Shown here piece after piece: positions 1-12,830 of a DNA stretch of 64,000 nt. Origin of the DNA: Sambucus nigra. Taxonomy: Eukaryota; Streptophyta; Magnoliopsida; Dipsacales; Adoxaceae. Made by a program: the position numbers and the translations under genes. Where the stretch lies: the NCBI GenBank assembly GCA_949130495.1, contig OX422207.1, positions 370,719,868-370,783,867 on the forward strand, given 5' to 3'. A model generated the notes under the pieces. It saw only the letters and a program-made list of their open reading frames with translations, was not told the DNA's origin and made no database searches. Numbering within the stretch: the first letter of the stretch is position 1; each line of letters begins with the position of its first letter.

Positions 1-2695
1 AAATCTAATAGAAGTAAAGACAAACAAATAAATCTCAACAGGTCTGTCACAAGTACTGAATGAAACAGTGGGCAACATGCTCGAAAAACTGGTTGGAAAT
101 TTCTACACTAGAAATGAAAGGGATGAGGCCCCTATCAAACTCCCGCAACATCCACATATGCTGCAGCAACGGGTCCCTGGAATGAGTCAAGCCTGGTATC
201 CCTATGGATGGACATCCAAAAGGTTTTTAAATGTTTTTATAGCAAGGGTTAGTACCCAAAACATTTGGAAAAGATTTAGCAAATGACTAACTTGCATTAA
301 TAAGTAAATATGCATGCTCTCCATATTTTAGTTAGTGTCGTACTCCATTGAGAACACCCTCACCCCTTCTCTAATGTGCACTACTAACGCCTTAATTAAC
401 TTACCTAGTTATTTATCCCATTACTAGATAACTAATATAACCCCTTGAAAACCACCCCACTCTAACCGAGTGTGCCATAATTATGATTTCTAAGTTATTA
501 TTAACATTAACTTAATTAATCATTTCCCTTTTTAAAATTATATAACTTTCACACCCATTATATGTATAATATAATTCACGGCCTGTATTAATGTACCCGT
601 ATATAATTATTTATCTCATTATATACGTATAGTTATATTACAACATTCACAAACATGCTGGAATAATAATTAATATTGAGCATCCTCCCGAGTAATAACT
701 CATCGGATGTAAATTCTCTAAAGTGCTATCCCACTAGGCATATTCACATAACCTAGTTACCCCAAGTCAGAATCGCTCACTAACTTGGTTAATATATAAA
801 AGTTGGAGGTGGTCATAGTCCTTCCCTGAAAGTGAGATACCCCTCACCCATATAACGGGTGCTATGACATGGGATTATACTCGCCCGACTCCTTAAGCTA
901 GGGGATTCATCCATTACGCGTAACCTCCCCTTATAGAACTAGAGTATGTAATAATAATATCTAGCCACTGATATTAATGTACACGCCATATATATATTAC
1001 CGCACACCGTATATATATTTATATATATAATTAAAATAAACTATCCCGGCTATCCTGTGTACTAAGCCCGTAACACAAGCCTATTCAAATTATTAAGAGT
1101 TTGTGGTCCAACTCTAAATATTAATTAATTCACACATTAATTAATTAAATTCCTTTTTGGTGTCCCCCAACCAATATATTCGGCCCTACTCTCGTGGCCC
1201 GAAATAAAATAATACCCGAGTCTAAATTCCCGACTCCAATTATTTAACCTTCATTCTAAATAAATTTAACATCATGCTATCACTCAACCAATTACCCCAG
1301 ACTTGTCCACTCAATCCGTATTTAATTATTTCGAAATATTATTCCAAAATTTTATTCATAGTGTGACACACATAAATTCCCTTCAAATCCCAATAAATTT
1401 AAATCATGATGTGACACACAAAATCTCCTGCAAATCCTAATTAATTTTACTCATAATCAATTAGATTGAAAAATTCATATTTATTTCTAATTAAATAAGG
1501 CATGGTATAATTTATTTCATTTTTCCCTTTATATACATAAATGGGCGAACTGTCAAAATTCTCCGACCATCGATCGATCAATGGTCAACTCTCGATCGAT
1601 CGATCGATCATACAGTTCTGTGTCTTCTTACCCCTTCTATTTCAGTTAGGGACGAAAGGCTCCAAACCCTAACGTCTTCTACAGTAAAAACCAAGCCTTC
1701 CCATCAACAATATATCCCAAAAACCTTATAAGGGACACCCATAAAGTCCACAAACATCAATTAATTTACGTTCTCTACTATTTTCATGAATTGGGGAAAA
1801 TCTGATTTAATCTTAAACCTATTTAAACATCAAATCCTCATCCCAATTTTGTTTCTAATTCATTTGGGTTGACACATCATGCCAGATATATAGACAAATC
1901 TCAGATTATACATGAATTTCTACACAATTTAAAAATCAAATTATTGGTTTACGAAAACCCCATGTTTATACCCATTAAATCCCAAAAACGAATTTTGATT
2001 TTTCCACATCACATGAATATGAATCAAAATGCAATTTAAATTCTATTACAAGTTAACCACATGCCTTATGATTCGTAGGGTCTGATTTTGGAGTTGCGAA
2101 TTCCCAAGGTTGAAGACGAACTCCTTTATTTTGGCTCTTTCCTTTGTTCCCCAATTTTGCCTTTAACTGCTTCTTAGGGTTTCCTAACCCACTAAGTATT
2201 GTCTAAACTCAATTAAGTCATTCCCTTTTTTCTTATAATTGTTTAATTAGGCTAAATACCTTTTTTGCCTAATGGGCCAAGCCCAAGTGACCCAAATGCC
2301 CCAATGTGGGCCCGACTATGTCTAAAAACGTCCCGTGACCCGTTTATTATCCTCGGGTACACTTTTTCGACTATCTCGGCCCATCCGGACTTAACCGTAC
2401 ACTTAGAATTGGCATCCGAATTAATTTATAAAAATATTTATCACACACCCAAATTAATCTATACCGTCTCCCAGCTGAGATAAGTACATACCCCGTCATT
2501 AATACCCGAAATGACGTAAATATTTTATTACTATTCACTTAGTAAATAAATTTCCCTAAATATTAACCATCCACTCCCCGATTAATATTTAAATATATTT
2601 TTCCATACTTAATTCAATTAAAATTACGACACGCAAGTAATTTTAAATTCCCGAATTAATTAAATATTAAATGCACAAAAATACAGGGTGTTACA
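1..2695 (-). repeat. Tekay-like LTR, cut by the window start
   Basis: This is a Ty3/gypsy LTR in minus orientation. Its 5' terminus is the TGTAACACCC complement ending at 2695, next to TCTTC. Its 3' end lies before the window. It matches the LTR at 48,790 in order and wording: the block around 60-260 resembles 49,190-49,340, and 790-950 resembles 49,960-50,120. Whether it is a solo LTR or part of an element cannot be decided here. Confidence 0.75.
1564..1611. repeat. GATCGATC palindrome array in LTR
   Basis: Two runs of overlapping self-complementary CGATCGAT words about 1.1 kb from the LTR 5' end. The first run is itself flanked by GACCAT/ATGGTC arms. It occupies the same relative place as palindrome arrays in the other Tekay-like LTRs of the window. 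Confidence 0.8.
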
Positions 2696-2978
2696 TCTTC
2701 AAGATAAGGATATTCCTCGCCTCTCATCTAAGTGTAAATCCTAACGAAATGCCATTTAATAATAACTCTTCATCAATGCAAGAGAAATAACTCAATTCTA
2801 ATGTAATAAACTTACATTTTAGTTTTGCACCATATAACTTCACAAGTCCATTCCTCATTAGGAAACTTATTCCAAACAATTGATTTATAAAATGCTTAAC
2901 CCATTTATAAAATTCCACATTTGTGAGAGTAATTACAATCACAATATAACGATTCTAAGACCATCCTTCCGGGAGTCA
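2696..2978 (-). repeat. Inverted 283-bp LTR fragment
   Basis: This segment is the reverse complement of 5001-5283 inside the plus-strand LTR, the same length with no indels and only scattered substitutions. It ends abruptly at 2978, where internal sequence of a plus-strand element begins. At 2695 it is cut by the minus-strand LTR, so more of it may lie outside the window. Confidence 0.85.
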
Positions 2979-3240
2979 AAAGGTGTGATGGAGCTTATTG
3001 GCTCATTCTTTTGGATGATATTGAATTGCAACCCGATTTTTCATAGGAGGAACAACCAGTTGTAATCTTAGATCACGGAGAGCATAGGCCAAGGTCGAAG
3101 GTGGTGCCCTAGGTTCGTGTCCAATGGGGACATCACAATGCTAAGGAATCAACAAGGGAGCGTGAGGAAGATAGTCGAGATAAGTATCCACACCTCTTTT
3201 TACAAGGTACGCCTGAATTTTAAGGGCAAAATTCCCTTGT
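2979..3240 (+). pseudogene. Chromodomain tail of a Ty3/gypsy polyprotein (truncated)
   Basis: Broken plus-strand translation reads like the C-terminal chromodomain of the element at 36,543-36,770. It includes a DDIELQPDFS segment, then VVILDH, VRVQW and a YPHLF-type end, with stops and a frame change. In chromoviruses this domain sits at the end of integrase and is thought to guide integration toward particular chromatin marks. Everything upstream (gag, protease, RT, most of integrase) is missing and is replaced by the inverted LTR fragment. A polypurine tract and 3' LTR follow directly, as expected for the 3' end of an element. Confidence 0.75.
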
Positions 3241-3253
3241 AAAGGGGGGAGTA
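3241..3253 (+). promoter_or_regulatory. Polypurine tract
   Basis: AAAGGGGGGAGTA abuts the LTR start TGTAATACCCC. This is the plus-strand cDNA primer site of the element whose 3' LTR follows. Confidence 0.8.
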
Positions 3254-3710
3254 TGTAATACCCCTTATTTATGAGTAATTATTTTTATATTAATCTGCCA
3301 TGCGGGTTAATTCTATAAAATAATGGAAGTCGGAGTAAATATTATTTTAAGTGATTTAAGAGAGAGTTTAGCATATTTACTTTTAAATGAATGTAAATAG
3401 CATCATATTATGTTTTATTGCGTTGTTGTGCCTTAAGAGACGGTTATGCTTTAAAATGATGTTGAAGCATGAAATAATTTATGTTATCCCGGAGGTCAAT
3501 TTAGAGGGCACGGTTAGTCCGAAAATAGTCGAAATAGTTAAAATACGTACCATGTTGTATTTTGGGGTTCTGGGTAATTTTGACCGGTTATGACTTAATT
3601 AGGTTGTTGCGAGTCATTTTAACTGTGTAATAGCATTTAAAGTTGGATTTAGAGATAATGGGCATTTAAGTCTTCCAAGAACATTTATTCCCATTTATGT
3701 ATTCTAAACT

Positions 3711-3765
3711 GTGTGTGTGTGTGTGTGTGTGTGTCTGTGTGTGTGTGTGAGAGAGAGAGAGAGAG
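3711..3765. repeat. (GT)n-(GA)n microsatellite
   Basis: About 38 bp of GT with one interruption, followed by about 17 bp of GA, inside the plus-strand LTR. The GA part falls where the 62,659 LTR also has a GA run. Confidence 0.95.
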
Positions 3766-3855
3766 TTTGGGAGAAAAAGAAGAGAAAAGGAATAGAATTG
3801 AAGATTTGAGCTTGGAATTTGTTGCTACCGGAATATAATCCGAGACTACAACCCT

Positions 3856-3864
3856 AAGGCAAGT
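3856..3864 (+). promoter_or_regulatory. Candidate GC-type splice donor in LTR
   Basis: AAGGCAAGT lies 602 bp from the LTR start, matching the AG|GCAAGT consensus of GC-AG introns. The same motif occurs at equivalent positions of other LTRs (23,999; 35,834; 51,052; 63,324). Function is inferred only. Confidence 0.4.
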
Positions 3865-4130
3865 TTCTAACCTAGAAATGTATGATTTAGTGTGAACAAT
3901 TTGTATTGATAGTTATGTTTTGGAGATTTAAACCATTTATGGGTTTCGATTGATTTTTGGTGTTTAAACCCCTAAACTTTGATTTAGATATGAATTGTGT
4001 TGGTTTTATTAGTTAGTGGTTGTGTAGAATTGAATTGGTGTGATTATTGATGGATTGGGGTTGTCTAGATGGAAGATAAATGGGATTTGGGTATTTAGGG
4101 TTCATATACCCATAGCTCCCAACTGGGCAA

Positions 4131-4301
4131 ATCGACCGGGGTGAATCGATTCGCTAAAAAGGGTGGCTACAGGTCTAGGAAGACGAATTGATTTGGGTTA
4201 AGGCCGAATCAATTTGGAGTGAGACAGAAAGTTGGTATTCTCAGCCGAATCGATTCTCTTTTAGGGTGAATCGATTCGCTATCAAGGGCGAATCGATTCG
4301 A
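4131..4301. repeat. GAATCGATTC palindrome array in LTR
   Basis: Four exact 10-bp palindromes GAATCGATTC (4143, 4247, 4268, 4290) with degenerate copies between them (GAATTGATT, GAATCAATT), separated by unrelated spacers. Confidence 0.85.
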
Positions 4302-5928
4302 AAATCCTACTATTTTAGGAAATTTTTCTAACTTAGTTTTTAGCCCTTTTATTTTAGGTTAAAACCTAGGAACCTTCTCTTATGAAGTAAAATAGATTAC
4401 TAGAGTCTCATATTAGGGTGATGAATACCTTGGAATAAAAAGGGGGTAATTGGGCTTATTTTAAGGGTCGTTTAATAAAAGTATTTCAGTTTTCTTCTAG
4501 CAAGCTAGCTTAGGTCTAAAGGAAAGTTAGGTGGTATTGCTTTGGGACTCCTAGAGACTAAAATGAGGAAAATTTATATGTGGTAGCCCTTAGATTGTTA
4601 AAAATTCTTAGAGGATAGTATGGGGGCAAATTAAACTTGGTAACTTATTTTGTTAGACACACGTGGTTTTGGATGTAATAAAATGTACATTTTGAAATGG
4701 CGTATCTTGTGAATATTTTTTTGCATATACATACATCACTAAATGCTATCATAAGGGAAGTTACGCGAATGAGGTGAAGTCCCCAGGCTAGTGAATACAG
4801 GGTGAATATAGTCCTCAACCATAGGACCGGGGGTTATATTGTGATGTTATTTTATTTGAAGTGAGGTAATTCACGGTATGGTTATGACTCACTATAAAAT
4901 TTATATGTCCACTTTCCACATGACGCGATTTAGGATGCCCATGTGGTCTTGGTTATAGGCCCTGGAAGATGATAGCTATTTATGGGCGCATCCAGTGGGG
5001 TGACTCCCGGAAGGATGGTCTTAGAATCGTTATATTGTGATTGTAACTATTCTCATGAATGTGATATTTTATAAATGGGTTAAGCCTTTTATAAATCAAC
5101 TGTTTGGAATTAGTTTCCTAATGATGAATGGACTTGTGAAGTTATATGATGCAAAACTGAAATGTAAGTTTATTAAATTGGAATTGAGTTATTTCTCTTG
5201 CATTGATGAAGAGTTAATATTAAATGACATTTCGTTAGGATGTACACTTAGATGAGAGGTGAGTAATATCCTTATCTTGAAGAGCAATTTAAATTGTCAA
5301 TGATGTTAGAAATTCACAATTGTCATGCATTTTATTCACATGTTTATCATATCAAACCGGCCCTAACCCATCTATATTTCTCTGTCTTATGTGATTCCCT
5401 TTTACGCCTAGGTGCTCCGTCGCAAGGACGCCCGTGTTGATCCTTCCTTCCTAGTGTCCAGGAGCTATAGAATTTTTGCGGATGTTATAGGACTTTTGTG
5501 ATAGACGCATAACTCTTTTGTATAATCTAGTTATGATTGGTATGTACCTTCGAGCGTGTTGTCCAAGTTTTGTGATTGCTTATATACTATGATATTTATT
5601 TGTAATACTTGGTGTAACCGATTGTATTGGCCTATTAACCGACGGCTTATTCGATTATTATTTTGAGGAATGGTTGTAATTCATTAAATGTTTATATGTT
5701 ATTACACCATCTTTTAAAAATGGATTGTTTAAATGGTTTTTATTAAATTTACTAATTAATTTGACGCACCGTTTTCTAAAATAATTGGTGGTTATCTCGT
5801 ATTATTATTTAGTTATCTCGTATTATTATTTATCGCGACAATGATGCTAAGAATGGACCATCTATGATTCCTATATTTATTGGAGTATCGGGTTGGACAC
5901 CTCTTATTTTAATAAGCGGGGTGTCACA

Positions 5929-6400
5929 ACTCCTCTCGTCGTCCCTTGAGACTCAAGGGTACACATATAATTTATTCTCCAACATTTGACTACTTCTCTT
6001 GTTTTGCCCATTCGTCTACGGATGATAGGTCGTACCCAATCACGAGTTGGTACCCAAAACCTCGTGAACTCTTTTCCAAAATCGAAAGACAAAGTTCTTG
6101 TCCCAATCGGACACGATATCAAGCGGTACACCATATAACCTCCCTATCTTGTTTAATAAGATCTGCTTATATTGTCCCATAGTATGACCAGTCCTAACTA
6201 GCATAACATTAGCAACTTCGCTTAACCGATCCATTATCACCCATATAGGATCCTAACCCCCTTCTCAATACAATCCTTGGGAATATTATCCCATTATTAC
6301 TTCATAATCCCTCACATTTGAAGAAACGTCTACTGGTTTCGGATGGTCCACCCTTTTCCAATGGACAGGTGACCCATTACAAAAAATATTTAGCTATATT
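5929..6400 (-). pseudogene. Ty3/gypsy integrase fragment (decayed)
   Basis: Minus-strand translation aligns with the catalytic core of integrase in the 33.5-44.3 kb element. A block ending in IWVIMDR (in another frame) is followed by a segment resembling GVPLDIVSDWDKNF (second catalytic Asp context), FWKRVHEVLGT, and a TYHP-TNGQ-K..QMLE block near the catalytic Glu. Frames change several times and stops occur. The sequence stops dead at 5929, where the plus-strand LTR begins, so the remainder of integrase is either beyond the insertion or lost. Confidence 0.75.
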
Positions 6401-9279
6401 TCTCCTCATTAAATCCCATCACCACTTTCATTTATAACATGATACATCTTATATTCTTCCCAAATGTACCTCTAACCTTGATCCATGTGACTTTTCCTCA
6501 CCACGTGTCACAAGTCCTTCCCCCACTCTAAAAATTAGTTTCTCGTGAAACGTACAACTCTGATAAATCTCAAGGAATAAACTTCGAATCTCCGGGATAA
6601 TTGTTGTCGAATTCACATGAAAATCACAATCTAATGCTTAATATCATTCCATATTCGTTAGTGTACAATCAAGTCCTTATATCTCCACTTCTGTCTTCAT
6701 TTACCTCATCCCATATGTTCCGAGCGAAAACAAAATCAAGATTCAATTACCTAGGGCACCCATACACCCTATGCCTTGTGCTTTTTTGCAGAAATGAAAT
6801 ATTTTCTCACATTATAGTGGAATTATAAACCCTCAATTATACTCACATATGTATAATTTCTAATGTACGAATCCCATGTACTATTATCCAAACCTCTCTC
6901 CAACTCCCGACATTCGTTAGTGTCATGTGTGGGGTGTCTTGCAAAGCGAAATACAAACAAGGAATCCCCCCGACACACTACTACCTAACATTGTCGATCG
7001 TTGAGGTTCGTAAGATCCTCATCCCATAATATGTACCTTCCCACCATCTCCGTATGTCCTTAACAATAACATAAAACATGGTGCTCTCACTATCCTAAAT
7101 TTTAGCGTTATATATATGGAGAGCTATATATCGATGCTTGATAAAGAGTACAATGTATCCTGAGTCATATCAGTAATTAAATCCCTACGTACCAAAATCA
7201 CATCTAACGAGACAACAAGCTTACTGAAGTCTACAATATCATGAAATTTCCATATATATATATATATAGTCCCATCCCTATATTAGGTGGCACCTCACAT
7301 AAGTAATTTTACTCACCCAGAGTATCCAGCATGATAGTCTTTTCACTCAATCTACTATCGTTCAAACATTAAGTCATTATCACTACACATTACCATAATA
7401 AGCTTTATTTTGCTAACTCAATGCAATAGTAAATTATAGCAATAAAATATGCTTTTAGGTCCCACTCGGCTCACTCACGGGCGACATCAAAAATCCTTAT
7501 TACCCGTGATAAATATGTTTGTAACCAGATTGTTAAAACTAAGGCACCCACTAAACTCGACTTGCATGTGAACTTTAGTATTAAAAATTCACATATGTAT
7601 TGTGACACACCCATGTCACTTAACCTAATCCTTTTCTCGCAAGGATGAAGCAAAACTTCATCAAGTCCCAGCAGATAGCTGCCAACACGACCCATGAGCA
7701 TCTGCAATCTTTATACATATAGTATTTCAACCAATAGTTTCCCCATCCTTGTTGTGAGAAAAACATTATGTTATTTGCTTTACACGCCCATCATTGAAAG
7801 ATTGGCTTAAATCTTGAGACCTAAATTATGGCCTTACTGGCCACCCTATTTCCTTTTGGACCTCGTCGACCCTAAATACGGTATACTATTGTTACCGAGG
7901 ACTCTATTGGTCCTGCTTGAACCCATCATCTCGGGTTGTAACTTATTGGCCTCAATTCTCTAGACCCAATTTCCCCCTCTAAAAATCTCATTCCTCCAGT
8001 TGTTATGCCTAATTGGCAAGGTGGACACAATTAACACTAGTATTCCCACTCTCTACACATAAGGAAAAAATTTTGATCCATCTCCCGTCGTTGGTGCCAC
8101 TAACCATTTTGGAATGTGCTTCCCTCGAATTGACAGTCTTAGCTCCCAATCATTCTCCCATTGTCCCTTTGGCTATGCGGGCCTTTCGGAACTATTATTG
8201 GCCTCTACAGCCCTGATTAATTTCATAGTCACTTGGTAGGAAGTTAAGCAATCAGTATTATCTAAATGATTTCCCTATTGGGCATACACTCATGTGGTGT
8301 TTCACTAACACCTTTAAGTTCAGTTTTTCTTTTCGGCCAAATTATCAAACCCTCCTGGCTCACTTCTTCAAAAAGTGCTGAAATAACTTGTAAACTTATA
8401 ACTTTGATGACATCAACATCAGTCATTCTAGAAGGATTTCTCATCCAACCTCTTATTCTACACACGGTCCTTTATAACCATAAACCATTTCTATTCAATC
8501 CCCCTTTTTTAAGGTATGAAATTCGTTAGGTAATTCAACCTATCTCTCACCATCGGTCTTTAGCCGACACACTGTGTTAAGTTTCAAAATTTCACTAGTA
8601 TCTCTGTTATAACATCGAATGGAAGACCTCACAATCAAATCGTACCAAAATATCTTTTAAATTTCAAATACACTCCTTTATATGTGGTGATTGAATCTAA
8701 TCACTTTATGTCGCACCTAAGAGCTATAAATTTAATTCCAATTTTAATTTTGAGTGTCGCTGAACTCCACTCTACACAATTGCCTTCGGATTTTCTACTT
8801 CCATTTTCCTATTAAACTTTCTCTCTTTCTTCTCCACATCTTCATCGATGACTTTTAAAAAGATTCCCTCTGATTTGTCCTTGTCTACTACACTAGATAA
8901 TCCAAAAATCGCTCCACCGTTACCTAGGACCGTGCCTGGGGAATCCATTTATTCCTGAGTGATGATTCTTTTATTGCTTTCTTAGATAATACTCATGGTG
9001 ACTTTTTCCACGTCCGCCATTCCCAAATTACTTTATATCTTCTGTCGGGCTTCTTCTCCTTTCTTCCTTCTTACGGCCCTCGATGGTCGTCCTATAATAT
9101 TTGTTGCTCGATGTACAAACAATTTCGTATAATCAGTCACATCAATTATAATTCATAGCAGAAGAACGTAAGTCGCATAAGTAAGGGAAGACAATAATCC
9201 TATAACAAGGCTCTACATCAAAGAACGATGTGCTAAAATGTAGAAAGTCGTAAAGATCCTAAGGAAACTAGAACCTTAT
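6401..9279 (-). pseudogene. Decayed internal region of a Tekay-like element
   Basis: This lies between an integrase remnant and a PBS/5' LTR on the same strand, so it should be the remains of gag, protease, RT and RNase H. I could not recognise those domains in any frame. The stretch 9180-9280 resembles the leader before gag at 41,280-41,345, sharing CTACATCAAAGAA and the AAGATCCTAA-GG-ACTAGAACCT pattern. Internal length here is about 3.4 kb against 4.9 kb in the complete relative, so deletions are likely. Confidence 0.5.
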
Positions 9280-9291
9280 GCTCTGATACTA
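9280..9291 (-). promoter_or_regulatory. Primer-binding site (initiator tRNA-Met)
   Basis: The minus-strand sequence is TAGTATCAGAGC, one base from the usual plant iMet PBS TGGTATCAGAGC. It lies two bases from the LTR end, the same spacing as in the 33.5-44.3 kb element. Confidence 0.75.
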
Positions 9292-9833
9292 CCTGTGACA
9301 CACCACCTAATTAAATACCAGGTGATCAGTCCTTTATTAAATTAAATCAAAGTGACTGAATGGTTCATTCTTAGCATCACTGTTGGAAAAATAATTTTTC
9401 TTTATTAATCACCTAATAAATAATTAAGCTAAGTGTCAAAACATTTTCCCATTTAATTATACTCCATTTAACCACTAATAAATTTTCCATTCTCGAAAAC
9501 GTGAATTATCTACATTCCATAAGAATCAGATAAATACTGAACAAGGAACAAGTAATGAAATAAATTAGACTAGATGAAACATTCTAGTTCAAAGTCACAA
9601 TCCAACAAACCATAATATCCTCAAGTGTAAATAAGATACTAAAAGAAATTGAGTACAATCTCTAATAAATGACGGGGAAAGGGTGAAACATGCCCCAAAT
9701 GGAATATCTTAATAGAGTATAGAGAAATGATAAAAGCGTCCAAGTGCAAAGGCCTATAACTCCCACAATCGTTGCATCTCGCTAAACGATCCACGCGTCT
9801 AACTTTGATGGCAAACATGTGGCTGACCACCTG

Positions 9834-9865
<32 letters not shown>

Positions 9866-10695
9866 GCAAAAGAGAGAAAGATAACAAGAAACGGGTCAGA
9901 GCCCGAGTTGTAAAAATATTTGTTTTAGCAAGTATTTAAAACTGCAATGAAACAAATATTATGTGCATGTCAGTTTCTAACTCTCACGTGAGATTCTCAC
10001 CTCTCCACTATTGTGCACGCCTAACGTAAATCTAACCCAACCTAGTTAGCTATATCACTCCCAACTAGGCCATAAACTTATACTTGTAACTATATCTTGA
10101 AGGAGTATCCTGTATCGCCCATACAATACGTTATTAAAATAGTTTATCCCCCATAACTATATTCCATTATATTCCCCGTTCGAATGGGTAAACTTTTATT
10201 CACTGAAATCATTATATTTCTCATTATTATTATATCTACTAATTTCACACAGTAGAATTTTCCCAAGTTTATTCATATATATATTCACATCATCCCTGTA
10301 TATGTATACTACACATGCACCCATTGGTTAATACCACTTGGCGCAAAGCAATTATTATTATTACCATATCTACTAGTTTCACAAAGTAGAAATATCCACA
10401 AGCACATATATACATATAGTCACAACATCCCTATACATATACATATATATATAATAATTCAGCACTCTTAGGTTAAGACCACTTGCGCAAATGCATACTC
10501 TGATATCATGTCCTGGTGCACCACTCGCTGCATATGGACAATTGGTTCGGCGTCTCTCACGAACCATGAATCTCATAACACAAATATTGAAGGTGATCAT
10601 ACTCACCAGCCAAACGGGTCACGCACATACCTATGCTCCCATTCAGCCATCGAAATTATCCTACATCTGAGATAGCACGTATCCAAGTTCATATG

Positions 10696-10711
10696 CCCCC
10701 CCCCCCCCCCC
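10696..10711. repeat. Poly-C run
   Basis: Sixteen consecutive C residues inside the LTR. The length may be a sequencing estimate. Confidence 0.9.
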
Positions 10712-11097
10712 ATTGGATCACCTAGGATTAGGCTGTCAACTGCGCAAAACATCCTCTCGATAGCAGGCAGTGTAGGTATGTTATACACACAAATTCAATT
10801 ATATAATAGGCATTCTCACAAATCCTATTAAAAATAAAGCTATTCACCTAACCCATACATGTATTTTCCATACGCAGTATTCTCTCATTACTAATTATAA
10901 TATTATTATCTCGATTATTCTCTCTCTCAAAATTTCCAAGGTTAACTCACTTTTCCAAAATATATAAGGTATTACTCTACGAATATCCCCTAGCAATTCT
11001 GCACTACGCTAAAATCGTCAAATAATAGTTTTCCTCACTCAAAATAACTGTGCAAATCAAATAAAACTAAAATTGGATTTTCCAGATTTTGAACCTG

Positions 11098-11179
11098 TCG
11101 TTCGAACTAGAATGGATGTCGTTTGAATAACATGTATTTTCGTTCGAACTAGAATCAATCTCATTCGAACGAGATTGAG
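11098..11179. repeat. CGTTCGAAC-type palindrome array
   Basis: Repeats of TCGTTCGAAC and CATTCGAACGAG in the LTR about 1.2 kb from its 5' end. The word is shared with the LTRs at 33.6, 41.4, 48.8 and 62.7 kb. Confidence 0.8.
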
Positions 11180-11943
11180 CAAAATTCTCCCCTACCAGAC
11201 ATGTTACGTTTTCCATCTATTTCAGTTCGTCTTCTAAGTTTTCAGTCCTAAAAACCTTTACTGTTCAAACCCAACACCAAAACAACAACTTAATTGATAA
11301 CCTAGTCGTGCGTAGATGATTTATAGAAACCTAGAATCATCAAATCTTTACAATACATCAATTAAATATGAAATACCCATATTTAACCATTAAACCCCTA
11401 GTTCTTCAACTTTCCATTTAAGATCCATTAAAACCTAGATTCGTTTCTCAATGACAACATATAATTTTGGGATATTTATTCTACTTACATAGGGATTCAA
11501 TTCTTCATCAAGATAACTTTTAACTTATGGATCAAATTCTCTAAATTCACCCAATTCAAATCTAAATCATGTATTTGATACCCATGCTAACATGAGCACA
11601 ATTATTGCTAATAGAAAGCAAGTAATAAACATTTTCCTCGATTTTGATGGTTTGGTCCATTGATGAAATTTGTATGGTTGTTTTCCTCGCTCTCCTATCT
11701 ACACGTTGGTGGGATTTGTGGTGTGAGGGCTTGAGTCTTGCACCAAGAACATCTATGGAGCTCTTCTTCTTACTTTGTGGTTCTCTCTCTCTCTCTCTCT
11801 CTTAAGTTTAGAAACTGACAAACTCCCTCTCACCCATGTACGCTCATCTTTAATTATCTAATTTTCATCATTAATTAAACATCAAAAATGCAATTTACCA
11901 AAATTTCCTCGCGGGACGCCAGTTAGGCATAAAATTGCCTTGA

Positions 11944-11963
11944 GACCCAAACTAAACCTCCGG
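11944..11963 (-). promoter_or_regulatory. Conserved U3 box
   Basis: GACCCAAACTAAACCTCCGG, 385 bp from the LTR 5' end. Near-identical boxes occur at 24,300, 36,146, 43,946 and (plus strand) 62,990, all 330-385 bp from the LTR start. It is the best-conserved stretch between otherwise diverged LTRs. A promoter or enhancer role is inferred. Confidence 0.5.
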
Positions 11964-12348
11964 GTACACTATTCTTACTAACTCGACCCTTTCAAATTCA
12001 ATAGCGCACTCGAAATGGTCATACGAGCTACTCAAAAATAATTTGCTTCTTTAATCCATTAAATTTGTCCCGACATGACTCACACGCACGTCCCGACATA
12101 ATATACAAAACTGTCACGTTTCACATTCACGACAATTTATAAAATTCTACAATTCCATATTACATCACCATGCAGTAATATTCAACAATTTTCATCAATA
12201 AGTATTAACCCTTGGCACGCTAGTTAATAAATATTTAATCCGAATTAATTAACTAACAAATTAATGTCTCACCTTTTTAATTTGATTAATCTAATAATAA
12301 TAATTAATCTCATAAATATTTAATATCTTAAAAATACAGGGTGTTACA

Positions 12349-12426
12349 TAAGACTAGTCTGAAAAGATCAACGAAGAAACCCACCATAATTATACATGAC
12401 CTGATAAGTATACATGAACGGATAAG
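12349..12426. other. Unassigned old sequence
   Basis: Short stretch between the LTR and the hAT element. Nothing recognisable. Confidence 0.6.
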
Positions 12427-12434
12427 TCTTAGTC

Positions 12435-12779
12435 TAGGCATGTAAATGGATCGAATTCGGACCGGATCAAGAAAATCCAAATCCATATCCATTTATGTTA
12501 AACGAATTCGGATCTGATTCGTTTATTAATCGGATCGGATCAGGCTAATCCAAATATATATCCATTTATGTTAAACGGATTCGGATCTGATCCGATTATC
12601 TGATTATCCGTTTATGGTTAAACTTGATTTGCAACATTTTTATTTTCAACTCTTATTTCATAAATTTATTTTTCAAATGTTAAAAAAACTGATAATAAAA
12701 TAAAGAACTATTATAATAAATATTTAAAATATTATCAAATACAATATATATTCATTAAAAATATGTTATATATAATTTT

Positions 12780-12830
<51 letters not shown>

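Larger units (their letters stand above)
3254..5928 (+). repeat. Tekay-like 3' LTR, plus strand
   Basis: The LTR runs from TGTAATACCCC to GGGGTGTCACA, about 2.68 kb, with canonical TG...CA ends. It belongs to the same broad LTR group as the minus-strand copies, for example in the terminal block GATGCTAAGAATG-ACCA, but is a distinct subfamily. It lands in the integrase of the decayed minus-strand element at 5929. No matching 5' LTR is visible. Confidence 0.85.
9294..12348 (-). repeat. Tekay-like 5' LTR
   Basis: This 3.05-kb LTR has TGTGACA at its left and GTGTTACA at its right edge, with the PBS immediately left, so it is a 5' LTR on the minus strand. It contains an (AT)n run near 9838, a 16-bp C run at 10,696-10,711, a CT run near 11,787, a palindrome array and the conserved U3 box at 11,944-11,963. 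Its own 3' LTR is not identifiable. The LTR at 1-2695 is too different to be its partner. Confidence 0.85.

Noticed and set aside
5037..5255. 72-codon frames in the inverted pair (2,724-2,942 and 5,037-5,255) with similar proteins
   Set aside because: Similarity follows from the 283-bp inverted DNA copy. The composition is AT-driven and no motif is present.
1..12348. Pairing LTR 1-2695 with 9,294-12,348 as the two LTRs of one element
   Set aside because: Same orientation and similar ends, but body sequences belong to different subfamilies (1-2695 is closest to 48,790-51,460).
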